15,016 nucleotides of DNA from Phoronis ovalis (lineage: Eukaryota; Phoronida; Phoronidae): NCBI GenBank assembly GCA_028565635.1, contig JAOXYB010029467.1, positions 1-15,016 of the forward strand, written 5' to 3'. Below, piece by piece: positions 1 to 12,700 of the stretch (positions are counted from its first letter, which is position 1; each line of letters opens with the position of its first letter). The notes beneath the pieces are model-generated. The model worked only from the letters and a program-made list of their open reading frames with translations. It searched no databases and was not told the DNA's origin. A program made the translations under genes and the position numbers.

Positions 1-589
1 AGCTCCCCGCTCCCATTTAAGAGCCCTGGACAATGTATGCTCGCTGCCCGGACTGAACAGACCAAATGCTCGCTGCTCGCGATACCCCCCCCCCCCCCCT
101 ACAGCCCTCAAATATAATGACGCGAAATAACGCTGAGCATTCTTAAAATCGCAGAAAAACGAGAAAGGTCGAGTTCAACTCGAGAACTTATCAAGGGTCC
201 AATTTAAGACAAATATATCAAAAACTCTATGGTTTTGAGCATGTAAAGGAAAGGGTTTGTCATGTTTAAGTGACCGATGTAACTGGATCGAGAGAGACAT
301 TTTGGCCCTCCGCATCTAGATTTTTTTTTTAATATAATATTAACGGGGGATTTCTACTGTAATGTTATATTGGGTAATAACAAGAGCAAAATAGCAGCCA
401 GTTTGTTTTGCTCGAAATTCTAAGCATACTGAATTTTTAATTGGCATATTATGTGATTAAAGTTCCTTACAGATATTTTATAATTTTGGGAAAATTTTAT
501 GAATTTCTAAATTATACTTTTTAATAATAGTTAAATAAGAAATGCCCCCGATTTTTGTGTCATATTATAACTTATTTTTTTGTTTTTAG
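1..589 (+). other. 3' part of an upstream intron
   Basis: No coding exon is visible here. The stretch ends in a T-rich tract and TTTTTAG acceptor just before exon A, so it reads as the tail of an intron whose 5' end is outside the window. It holds a run of 15 C at 85-99, a T run near 320-329, and a short imperfect direct repeat built on TGCTCGCTGC at about 38 and 68. The first ~110 bases are GC-richer than the rest and may be the edge of a dispersed repeat. Confidence 0.6.
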
Positions 590-786
590 CAACGAAACAC
601 TCTGCAAGTGCAGTTTAGCACATTACAGGCAGACTATGATAACTTGAACGGCCGCTTTGACGAAGAGCAGGAATCTAATTCTAGTCTGCGACTACAAATC
701 ACCTCGCTACAGACTAACTTGCAACAGCTAAAAGCTAAGTACGATAGGGACCTTATGGCAAAAACTGACGAACTGGAGGAAATTAA
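590..786 (+). CDS. Paramyosin exon A (internal)
   Basis: The reading frame begins exactly at the acceptor (TTTTTAG|CAA) and gives QRNTLQVQF... through [17 protein letters not shown] to KTDELEEI, 65 codons plus two bases (AA). The donor is GTGAGT at 787. LQADYDNLN followed by an acidic DEE block and a terminal ELEEIK is the kind of sequence seen in the first half of paramyosin rods. Heptads are continuous with Leu and aromatic residues in core positions. The exon ends in phase 2, so its last codon AA- is completed by the first base of B1 (G) or B2 (A), either of which encodes Lys. The first GTG/ATG codons inside are not starts; this is an internal exon. Confidence 0.88.
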
Positions 787-3700
787 GTGAGTAGTTTTTT
801 TGTGCATACTAAATGGTGTTAAACAAAGTACATGACATTTTTTTAAGTTTAGGAACTGTGTTGCCTAATGTACTTTATTTTATAAGATAAGATTAGCTAC
901 AAGTTTCGATAAAACTGTTACTGGTATGTTACCAAAGTTTAAAGTTAACTAAAAACCCTAACAACAAACATATCTGGCTAATCATGTTTCCTGAGCACTG
1001 ACTACCAGTACCAGTAAAATTTGCTAATCTTTTCTTTACCTTAAGAAAATTGGACAACACGGCGCCTATAATTTATGCCTCGAATATTTGTGCAAAAGCT
1101 AATTATAAAATATTGTGCTCTTTTACAAGGCGTAAATTGACGGCTCGTATTCAGGAACTAATCGACGAGTTAACTGTGGCCCAATCTAAAGCCACCAATG
1201 CTGAAAAGACTAAGAATAAACTTCAAGTCGAACTGCGTGAACTAACAATAATGTTAGAGGATGTAAGTGACTGGCGAATAATACAACCATACAAAGTAGT
1301 GCGGTGTGCAGTAGAAAAGTTCTTTCCTAACGAGATCGCTTTAAGGATGTGCGCTTCAACAATAGGCATTACTTTAACTTTGAAAAAAAAACGCAATATC
1401 AACATTATCTCTTCTACTGAAAAAAAGGCCTTGTTTGTTAAAATAATTACAAAAAACGTCAATCGCAGAAGACCATATGTAAAAGTTTGTGCATTCAAGA
1501 TTATAATTACCCCTAGACATTAGTCTCGGGATGGGCTTTGGCAACAAGCACTTTTCTACTTACTACCGATTAATATATATTGATAGAGAGGAAACCAAAA
1601 CTGAAATTGTCACATACATGTATCGTACTCATCAAGTTCAGTCTTGGTATCTAATCCTACGGCTTTTAGTGTATAATCATTATAGAAATAATAGTTTTAC
1701 TAATAAATTCTACTTTTTTGTGTGTAGACGCAAGTACATAGCTCTTATTACTGAACTAAACACAACAATAGAGAGTTTAACAGTTCGTGTTCAAAAGTCA
1801 GAAAAAATCGTTAGCAGGCTTCAAATAGAAATTGCAGAATATGTGTCTCAAATTGAAGGCGTAAGTGTTGTGTGAAACCTGGGTGGACTTGGACTTTACT
1901 TGCCTCTTTTTCAATTTGTTTCCCTTTCATCCTTCGGTTCTTTGGAGAGTTGTATATTAATGTGATTGAGCTTCTTGAACAAAAAAATGATGGCTTTTTT
2001 ATTATGTATAGCACATAATCGTTTTTATACCAATCAGGCACAGTGTGAATCACTACAATTATTGTCGGACTGATATGTGGAGAAAGGTGTGACTTCTCAA
2101 TCTTTTATTTAACACGTGTTCGCTCTGCAGAACTTCAAAAGCAAATGGTTATCCAGATAAACTGCCTAAGTACTAAAAACACTAACTCTTTTACTATTGA
2201 ATTAACGTAATCTCTATCCTCCATCTTGTGCACTAATTCTCTTGAAAGATGACTTTAATTTTACATAATCATCAATTTCGAATTAATTGTGTTCAGAACA
2301 TTATATGATTCACGTTTTGACATCCTGAGGGTTGACCATAGTTATTTACAGGTGTACCGTATTTTTCCAAATAAAGCCTTGGAATGGGCGTTTATAAGGA
2401 GAGGGTGTTTATTTAATGTGGGCGTTAACTAGTTCAAAGACAAATCCTAGTGGTGTATCATTTTTACAGAAAGTTCAAGGAAAATGTCCCATGCAATTTA
2501 CATATTCAATACATTAAATTCCTCTGGTTGATCGTTTGATTCGTCAGATTTTTCACCCCTATCAGTTGTATGTTAAATCCTTCAACTCGGCAACGGTGAA
2601 ACATAGAAATCTCTTGGAATATTCTGAAAAAAGGGGTTAGGTGTTGACTCTAAGAACACTGTTTCTGTTTGGTGGGGGTCGTACACCAGGACACATAAAC
2701 GTCCTATGTATTGGGAATGGTATCTATTTGGAAAAATACAGTACGTTTAAATTTGGCTTCTTGTATATTTGATGGGTGGGTCTCGTTTATAGATCGCTTG
2801 TTATATGTTTATCCCGTATTTTCGAGTTTACTTTGATTCAATTTATTGGCTGCCTCATGTTAATGCTTTTTCACCTCTCTTGCTACATTACCAATCAAAA
2901 CAGCTGTAAAATAGAAGTTGGATTGTCACAATGGATTATCAATTAATGTAGCTTAAAATCGAAATATTGCGATTCTTAACCAATAATTAATGTGTTCTAC
3001 AATTTATTATGGAAATTAATTGATTTTCGTTTGATAATGATAAAAAATTCGGCCATTTAGATTCAACTCTGTTGATTAAGTTCTGTGATTTTTTAACTTC
3101 TAAACGTGTTACATACAATCCACGAGAAGCGTAGCCCTTTGATATATATTGTTACTTGTCCTATCTTGAATATGTTACCTAGATAGAGTAATATAGAGAT
3201 GCTAAATCGCGCAAAATCTTCAACTACGTCGTACAGAGATAATTGAAAATATGTTTTTAATATATTATAGTCCCAAGCTAATGCTGCAGATGTAGGTCGT
3301 CGACTTAAGGATGCTGAAAAGCTAAACGCAGAACTGACACGCCGTGTGGAAGAATTGTCTAGCCAAGTTAAGCAGTTAACTGATGAAAATAGAGCTCTTA
3401 ATGGTGAAAATCAAAGACTCAAGCTGCAAAATCAAGAGCTTAGAGACAAGAATGAAGCATTGGGCAGAGAAAACAGAGGTCTCGCAGGTAACAATCTTCT
3501 GGAGGACAGATTGGATGAAAATGTCTAATCATGATTTGAGATAAAAATTTGTCGTCAAAAATAAGATATTTTTCCAATATAGCCACTCCCTTAGAATGGT
3601 CACTCTAGGTATTTAAAAAAACCACGTATTTCTGAAGCACGTTGGCTGCCCTCTTTGCAGAATAGACTTCATGGGCGCCGAACCCTTTATTGGAGTCAAA

Positions 3701-6700
3701 TTGGATAGCAGAAAAATGTTGCCCTCTTCATGTATATATAATTGTACCCCCAGCAGTAGGCTGGAGGTACTGTGAATTTACCCTGCAACCGCCACGTCTG
3801 CAGCGTCAGATTCACTGTTATCGAGATATCTCAAGAAGGGAATTTAATATCCATTTGAAACTTAAATCGTATATTACTCACATAGTGACAATGAAGCCTA
3901 TTGATTTTGGGGTCATTCAGAACCAAAATGGCCGGCTGGCGTCCACGTCAAGCGCATCAAATTCACTGTTAGTGGGATATCTCAAGAAGGGAATGTGATA
4001 TCCATTTGAAATTTAAATCATATATTACTCGCATAGTGACAATGAAGCCTATTGATTTTGGGGTCATTCAGAACCAAAATGAACTAAATATCAAGTGCAT
4101 GTTCATTTCGTCTGTTAATTCAAATCATTTTCGTTAAATCAGCGACTCAGTAATTAAACAAAATAAGTAAAAAAATTTTTTGTGACATACGCAGTAGGTA
4201 CAATTTGAATTATCTTATACGCAAGTATGTATTCTTCTCTGTTTAATCATGCCGCCAGCTTCTTTACTGACATACTGTATATGTATGGGATGAAGGCATG
4301 TACTGACATAAGATAAAGATGATTACGGATTAGCAATTCGGGCGACATTGATATAGCAATGCTGCAAACACAATAAGGACCTGGGACTGTGGCCTTGGTC
4401 GTTATTGGATTTCTCGTAGTAATATTTAACCAAATCATACTCACTGAAAGTTCGTAAGTGTTGAATATTTGTTTTAGATCAATTGCGGGAAGCAAAGGAT
4501 GCTTTGAAGGATGCTACACGCAGAGTGAATGAGTTGACATCAATCAAAATCCAACTAGAACAGGAACGTGATAGTTACGCAAGTGCGCTGAAAGACACCG
4601 AAGACGCTTTAAAGGACGCCGAGGCAAGATTAGCTGCGGCTAACAACGCTTTAGCAACGATGAGGAGTGAAATGGAACACAGACTTAAAGAAAAAGATGA
4701 TGAGCTTGAAGCTTTACGGTAAGCAATCGAGCGACATTAAAAAATGCTAGAACAATAATTAGAATCGCATTTATTCAGACGGTATACTTAACCATATGGA
4801 TATTTCTGTCAGTATGTTGAGAAACGCCATGTAGCCTTGAAATGAAATAAATTGAAATCAATTCCTCGTCTTTGCTCTATTTATTATACACAGTAGTAAT
4901 TACGATTAGGTGGCTAGCCGTATTGCAATTTTCAGTGCAGTGATATTTTGAAGACGGTTCGATTTAGGGGATGGTTCTAAAGGTGCGTTATTGTTGGCCA
5001 AAGTGATGATGAGATCATTCTAATGGTAATTTGTGTGTATGCTAAAAGTGTAATTTTTCTTTTCACGACACCTTTTCAGTAAAATTATTAAAATATATTG
5101 TTGGTTGAGGTAGTTGAGGTATCTATACTTATCCTACTATAACAATGGAGTGGATTTTTCCCGCCACTACTCCTTTTAGGCGCGCACGCCTGTCGGACCC
5201 AGTGAAATTGGTATTTAAGGTGTGACATCGTCCCGAGGTCAAGACGGTAAAAATCTCAAAATTGCCCAAAACTTGCAAACATGACGTCATTTAGCAGTCA
5301 TCCAGGTATAGTAACTGGGTTATTTCAGGTCAAAAGTAAAATAGTATTTCGAAAATAGATGTCATTTGCCCCTGGGGTCCGACTCAAATCAATGTGCATG
5401 AACAAAAACGCGTAAAAAGGATGATTTTTAAGAACAAAGCACGTTAACGCGCGGTACGCATTTATGGTTACATTTTCGCTAAAATATACAAAAGGTACCT
5501 TATTTGATTAATTGTAAGCGTTTAGGGTATCGAAATCGATCAAAACCTGGATTAAAACCGCCCTTGAAATCTACCAATCTCTTGACCAACTTCGTCTCAA
5601 AGTTCGAGTGAATTTCCCATAATTCCGTTTCCCAGGCATTTTCCAAAAAAAATTAGGGTATCTAAAATTTCTTACAGCTCAGTGAAAAGGGGTCAAAATT
5701 TAAAAATGGGAAAACACATTTTTCAAAAAGCCATTCACGCACATGTGTACCAGTAATATATTTGAATCGGAACCGCGGGCATTTGGAGGTTATCCAAAGT
5801 CATTGATGTGCACTGGTACATTGTTATTTTAATAGAAAGTTGTAGTCTTAACAGGTAATGTGTTACACGAAATTATTGTTTACAGCAAGAGCAGTCAACG
5901 TGCCATTGATGATCTGAATCGTACCATTATTGAGATCGAGGCGAGATTCAAGACTGACCTTTCGAGACTAAAGAAGAAACTCGAAGCTGACATTCGAGAA
6001 CTAGAACTGGCACTGGAAAGCGCAAAGAACGCCAACGCTGAACTTCAAAGACAAAATAAAGCTTACACTATTCGCATCACGGTAAGTTCATTTTCTACGG
6101 AAGAGTGCATACTATTATTCGTTACAAATGTAACGTATATTTCGGCGTTGTCACAGTACTAATTATGATATCATTCCATTATATTATACATATATATACA
6201 CCGTTTACAAATAGGCATTGTTGGAATAAGTATGATGTGATAAACTACTATCGTAATTTTATTTTTGTGGATGACTTCATTATTTCAGGAACTAACTTCT
6301 ACTGTTGATGACGTTACCCGTCAGTTGGAAGATGCTCGAGGATCGCTAAGTGTATCTGAGCGAAAACGTGTGTCATTGCAAGCTGAACTAGAAGACACTC
6401 GTTCTCAATTAGAGACAGTAAGTTAACTATTTAACTTTTGCCACATTTTCCGTCTGTAATATTTCGTGTCAGTGTATTGTGTCGTAGTTACCTGTCAGTC
6501 ATCATTATAATGAATTTTAGGCTGAGAGAGTTCGCAAGAATGCGGAAGGTGAACTTGGGGAGGCTTCTTCACGTGTTAATGAGTTGACTATCAGCATTAC
6601 ATCACTAACAAATGAAAAACGTCGTTTAGAAGGCGACCTCACTGGTCTACAAGCGGAGTTGGAAGAAATATTTAACAACTATCGTGCTGCACAAGATCGT

Positions 6701-9700
6701 GCTGATCGTCTGCAAGGAGAGGCCAATAGGCTGACTGATGAACTCCGACAAGAACAAGAGAACTACAAAAATGCTGAGAGTCTGCGTAAGCAATTGGAGA
6801 TTGAGGTACTCTTTGGTTAATTTTTGCCAAAGCTATTAAGATATGCAGCTTTGATATAGCCTTTCACGTGAGCACTTTTATATAAACAAATAGCAATTTT
6901 TAGTTTTGCAGCCAATATTAATTGCTCAAGGAAATAGAAATTTTGGAAATAACAATATTGAACCAAATGGTAAATAATAGTAGTTGGACGACGTGTCTTT
7001 TTAAAAAAATAGGCGGAGAACGATATTTTTGTTCGAGTAACATTATTTGTTGGTTATCCCTTTTTTGTATTCACCTGTATTTGTTAAATATAATTAAGTG
7101 TAGCTGGTGGTGGTGTAACCCTTGCCTTTGCTTTGAGTCTATCATGATAATTAGGGTTGCTCCTATAAAGGAGCAAGCCTATTGGTTTTGTATGATTTCT
7201 TTCTTCTTTTTCTTCCAATTTTCAGCAAGCTATATGTCGAAATCGGTTACAGCTAGGAACTTGGTACTTGATGTGTGACAACCCTGGGGTAGGCCATTGT
7301 TGACTGTGAAATCAAAAGGTCATTTGGAGGTCAAAGGTCAATTTTTTTAAATTGCTCAAAAATGATGGTGTCAAGTTACGACAAAGTAATTTGGATGACT
7401 TTTAAAATCTTTCAGTACTAAAAGGTGTTTTTTTATTTTTTTGCATGTTTTCAATTAATTTATTGTTCTTCCAATTTTCACTAAGCTATACCTCGAACAC
7501 TGTTGCAGTTATAGACATGGTACTTGAGGTGTGACATCTGTACCGGATACCATTGCTGACCTTGAGGTCAAAAGGTCAAGTTTTGAAAAAAATTCAAAAT
7601 GTTCTAAAATGATTGTATTGAGTTACAACGAAGTATTTTAGATGATCCTTGAGAATATTTCGGTACTAACAGGTTTTATTTTTTGGCATCTTTTCAATGT
7701 ATTTATTGAACCTTCAATTTTCAACTAAGCTTTATCTAAAAGTCTGTTACAGTTAAGGACATGATATTTGAGGTTTGACATCCCCAGGGTAGGCCATTGC
7801 TGACCTTGGGGTCAAAAGGTCATTTAGGGGTTAAATGTCAAAATTTTAGAATTGCTCGAAATATTCCAAAACGATGGTTTGTATTTGGGTATTAAAAGGT
7901 GAATTTTTTTAACCATCTTTTAAATTAATTTTATGGAAGCAACATACTGCAAGTCATGGTGATTAGTCCAATAGGCTTGTACTTTGGCGTATGACAGTCC
8001 AGAGTTGATCTTGATGTCAAAAGGTCATCTAGAGGTCAAAGTTCAAACTCCCAAAATGGCATAAAATTTTCAGAAAGCATAGAAGTAAAAAATTCACGAA
8101 GCAATGAATATCTATTATTTGGTAAAAATTTCAAACTGATGGTGATAGGTGATTTAGAGGTCAGGTAACGTTCATAATAGCCAATATGAGCAACCCTGGC
8201 TTTGCTAAAAGGCTATCTAATTATATTATGAGTTTATTGTTTCAATTGTTGTATGTATTATCAGTATCTTTTTAGAAACTGCAATACAATAGTCTTACTA
8301 GGCTTGGTCATCTTGTTGCAATTGGTTGAGAATACACTCAGGTGTTTTTAAAGAGCAGTTTTAAATAAGTAGAGGGTTGATTCTTTGCTGATAGTTAAAA
8401 TTCAGAATCTGGTCTTTGTATGGAATAAATGTGATATTCTAAATCATGAGATTATATTAAAGTGATTGATTTTGTTTTATTAAATAAGACAATTTGAAAC
8501 TTGGATCAATTATATAAAGGATAAGTTTCAATATAAAGAAGTTCAGTGTTTTAAAACTTGAACTAGACTAGTAATTATCTTGATTATATGGAATCTAAAC
8601 ATTTCAATATTTTTTTAAGGTAAAATTAATTTCTACTTAGATACTTGTGTTTGAGGAAGGCTTGTTAACATTTACTGTAAAGGTACATGTTATATTAACA
8701 GGATTGTTTCTTTGGCCATAGACAAAACAGTTTAGCTTATATTTAAGGACCAGTCATATTTCGAAAGTTAGGAATGGTTTGGTGTCTTTTTGGGAGAATA
8801 GAGCATCTTTTAAAATGTAAGGCTGTATTCTTCTTTATAGATGAAAAGCAATTTTAACAGCTAGGAATCTACATGCTTGGGTATTATATTTCATGAGTAT
8901 TAATAAGGACTTCTATTCTGTTAAAGCCTTGTATTTTGATTTAGTAATATAAATTTTGAGCTTATTTGAACTGCATAATTCGTCATTACGCAAGTATTTA
9001 GGTCCTGATATACAATTCAGACAGCTTGTTTCCATGATCTCTCCTAACCTTGTTGATGATTATATATATAAAGGCCTGAGAGCTAATCAAACTTTACTAC
9101 AGTTTGAAGTACTTTCATAGCGCAGATTAGGCTAAACATATTTAATGTTATTTCCGTATATTCTGCAGCTACAATTGTCGTTCACAAGCAAAAATACTAT
9201 TACTTGTCAACATGTGGACGCAGGCTAAAAAGGGAAATTTTACGAATAAAAAATATTAAAAAATGTTTATCTTAGAAGTTTTATCATAATTTGTTTTGGT
9301 ATTATTTTACATACATGACACATAGACTTGACGTTTACAGGTTCTTTTACGTTGAAAGTATGACCATACTGTGGTTCCTTTCGAAAGTGGAATCGATCGG
9401 GGAGTTTTTCGCCATATGGTTGCTTGAATTTACCTTTACTCGACCGTTACTAGTGAACACTTTTGTGAAACTTTTTGAAATAAGGCGTTCGATCGTTGCA
9501 CCGCATTGCAGCTTTGAACTATTACTATTTTTCTATTCTACTTCTTTTTCATGTTGTGAGAAGATTGTGCATTTTTATAAATTTTAAATTATTTATAAAA
9601 ATTCAATGTCAGGAATAGTATGATTTGTTCGCTCTAGTATTCCAGTTACAGATAGGAAAGATATAAAAGTTATTATTTCAAAATATACTAAGTAAGACAG

Positions 9701-12700
9701 ATCTCGAATTAGGTACCTGTGCAAGGGGAAGTCTTTAGTGACCAGTTAGACATATCACAGATAGATAGGTTGACCACTCCCATGATATTTGTGATACAAT
9801 AATTCGTTTGTCATTATGAAGCATTGCATAGAAATGTCGACTTTCTTTGCAGATTCGAGAAATAACAATAAAGCTAGAGGAGGCTGAAGCTTGGGCACAA
9901 AGAGAAGGAAAGCGATTGGTAGCTAAACTGCAAGCAAGGGTACATTTTTTAGTTTGTAGTACACAGTTGGTATTTAAAATATCGTGCATACACTGATGGA
10001 ATAAAAAAAAAACTTATTAATTAAAACACATATTTAGATTAGTATGATGAGAACAGTACAGTAAAATTTCGAAGTAGAGGTTCCTGCATAAAATAAATTA
10101 ATGATAAATCATTACAAATATTTACGAATTATTTCAGCTACGCGATTTGGAGACAGAGTATGAACTGGAACAGCGTCGTCATCGCGAAGCAGCAGGGCAG
10201 CTAAGAAAGGTTGAGCGTGTATACAAAGAGATACAGGTGTCGTCTGCAGATGATCGTAGAACCGTTGTTGATTTACAGGACCTTGTAGATAAACTCAACA
10301 TGAAAGTTAAGACATTAAAGAGACAACTGGAAGAAGCTGTAAGTTTCATTTGGTATTGTGAGACGTCTTTTCTGTACATATAACGATATTCGCTGTCCTA
10401 AATCGCAGATTATATTTATACACAATCATTGTGAGTAATGTCTTTGTGTACAACAGTTATGCGACACTAATTATTCACACTTTATATATTTGTTCCTATA
10501 TGCTTGAACAAAATTTCGAATAATTTTTCAAAGTTAAGATGAAAAGTACTAAAACAAGGATTGGGACAATAAGTAAACAGTAAGGTGCTATTAAGGGTAA
10601 AATACTGTAATTAACAGTTAAAGCCATAACAAAAATGACAGAATTTATAGAGATTTTGGTGTGAAGTTAGTTTATGCGCTTTTTGGGCTTGTATGTTTGA
10701 ATAACTATGTGCAACTATGTCGTATCAAGCGAGCCCTTTAAGAAACCTGCTTTTTTATCTGCTCATTCCTACGTAAGTAGTTGGTGAGATGTAACGCATA
10801 TATTAATCATTATCCCTTGTTAGAGCCTAATCATAAAAATGAGTACCGTAGTTGTAATTGTTCACTGGTAGTTTTTAAACAGTATGCTCAAAATATATTA
10901 TATACAGCACGCCCGGGATAGTACGCCTAATAAAAATCATCCACGGCCGAGTCTGGCAGGTTGATAATCCCTTTTCTAGGAACAGAGTCCGGAACGGGTC
11001 GGCAGGGGACCGGTTCGGGTCGGTTTGAGAGGATTAGGAATTTATCTCAACTGTCCCGCTACGCTGATTTCAGGGTTAAAAATGTTTGATTTTTGCCTAT
11101 TAGAGATTGTAAGGGTTCGCTCCTATACTATGCCTTCATAAAAGTATTACATTTCAACAGCATATCACAGCCTGAGAAATAAAATCTAAATGATTTTACA
11201 TTTTTTTACCATTTAAATGCTTACAACCTTGTTTATATCTGATGTCAGTGCACTTTGCATTACGGGTAATAAAAGTTTATAATGGCAGCTTCAAAGCCAA
11301 CAACATAAATGCCCGTAACTTCAAAATGGATTTAATAATTTGATAACTTTTGTGGGAAATTTTTCTTTGAAAATGTACCTAAAGGAATGGCTTATGAATG
11401 TTAGTGACATGTTATTCACTTTATAATTCCCTATATGTATTTGATTAGGTAAGTACTAGACAACGCCACCAGTTCCGTGCATTTGCTTGAATGGTTATAA
11501 TGTAACCTGTAGAATTGTTTAATTTCTTTTGTTCACGTCCCCATGTATTAAAAAGTAAATTATTTTTGATAAAATGTGTTAATTTCAGGCTTGATGAAGA
11601 GAACCCTTGCTTCGCTTGCACAATTGTAGTTAAAGTTTCATCATTGCTGTTATTTTATTAGTTCCAGAACGTTTAATATCAGTCCGAATAAATCCATCTG
11701 TTAGTGTTCCGTGCCTTCTCAACTAACGCCTGGGCTTATCCCTTTCATAGTCAGTTTCCGTTTATTATCTCGAAAAGCAGAAGAATGATAATCCATTTAT
11801 GTATAAAGTACCCGCGAAAGTCTTGACACCAATTGTTAGCTAACAATAATAACTATAACAATGGACTAAGCGGGTAACTAATAAAATAGATCAATCACAC
11901 AGAGAGAAAAGTTTATCTCGATTGGGTCAAGTTTAATGATGTTTTTATTTCGCTCTTGTTCAATTGAAGGAATATAGCGACAATTTACTGTTGGTTAGCC
12001 CAGACGTTAGTTGAGAAGGCACGGCCGGAACACTAATGGATGGATTTATTCAGACTGGTGTAATATGTATAACGATGAAGATGACGCATTTCTTTCTGCT
12101 ATAGATTCAATGTAGATTAGCACCTGTTGTGTCCACGCACACTTACATTAGGCAACACAAGGATGTTTCTCTTTACCATGCAGTTAATAATTATTACCTT
12201 TGTGTTCCGGTATTTCTGGAAAGCTTTTGGTGCTTACAACCCTACTTGTTCCATTACGTTTAAATATAATACTGTAGAACTGATAACTTGTTTATGGTCA
12301 AGATTTCTGTATGGGTCAGACACATGATCAGAAATTATTCGTTCCCATTTGACCGAATTCCATCGTCACGAGTGATGTGTGTGACAACCGGCGTGTAACA
12401 TAACCGATCAACCACTGAGACTGATTTATTTCACGGGGTGTGTTTAACACACACACTAAGATTCAGTCACAAGAGTTATTAACGTAGTAGCATGCTTGAT
12501 TTAGGGATGTGACAAGTGTTTGGTGTATCCCGCCTCACAGATAGTCCCACACTCTCATAGTCCTTCCTGTTTCTCACTCTGTTTTCCCCCCACCTCGTAC
12601 AGGATGAAGTAACTGCCATCACGTTGAACAAATACCGCAAAGTTCAGGTCATGATGGAAGACGCTGAAGGCCGAGCTGATCAAGCAGAAAGAAACCTGAC

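Larger units (their letters stand above)
3488..4477 (+). other. Intron C-D
   Basis: 990 nt with donor GTAACA and acceptor TTTGTTTTAG. It carries a compact hairpin (3744-3770) and a 151-bp direct tandem duplication (3780-4081), both listed separately. A chance open frame across the repeat (3690-3998) has no coiled-coil or other recognisable character. One TGCATG lies at 4096-4101. Confidence 0.7.
6806..9852 (+). other. Large intron G-H
   Basis: 3,047 nt, the longest intron. From 7205 to about 8160 it is a degenerate tandem array (listed separately). The array is flanked by AACCCTTGCCTTTGCTTTGAG-like sequence at about 7118 and the similar AACCCTGGCTTTGCTAAAAG at about 8192. From 8220 to 9840 it is unique AT-rich sequence with no exon candidate that resembles exon H. 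The open frame at 9291-9587 is Phe/Tyr/Leu-rich without recognisable motif and is treated as chance. Confidence 0.65.

Noticed and set aside
85-99. Run of 15 C as a functional site
   Set aside because: A simple homopolymer, possibly of uncertain length from sequencing; no supporting context.
1050-1129. Upstream open-frame extension of exon B1
   Set aside because: The translation has no heptads or rod-like charge pattern, and a proper acceptor at 1128-1129 restores the split Lys codon exactly.
1263-1523. Readthrough of B1 into the intron as coding sequence
   Set aside because: GTAAGT donor directly after GAT; the downstream translation is Lys/Ile-rich without coiled-coil character.
2111-2120. 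E-box palindrome AACACGTGTT as an internal promoter for a short (mini-paramyosin-like) transcript
   Set aside because: A single E-box with no TATA, initiator or new first exon in frame; too little to call a promoter.
4247-4495. Minus-strand open frame over the start of exon D
   Set aside because: It overlaps a real exon on the other strand and shows no recognisable features.
9291-9587. 98-codon open frame in the G-H intron
   Set aside because: Phe/Tyr/Leu-rich AT-biased translation, no motif, no splice or transcript context.
12127-12327. 66-codon open frame upstream of J1 as another alternative terminal exon
   Set aside because: No alignment to J1-J3, no heptads, wrong composition.
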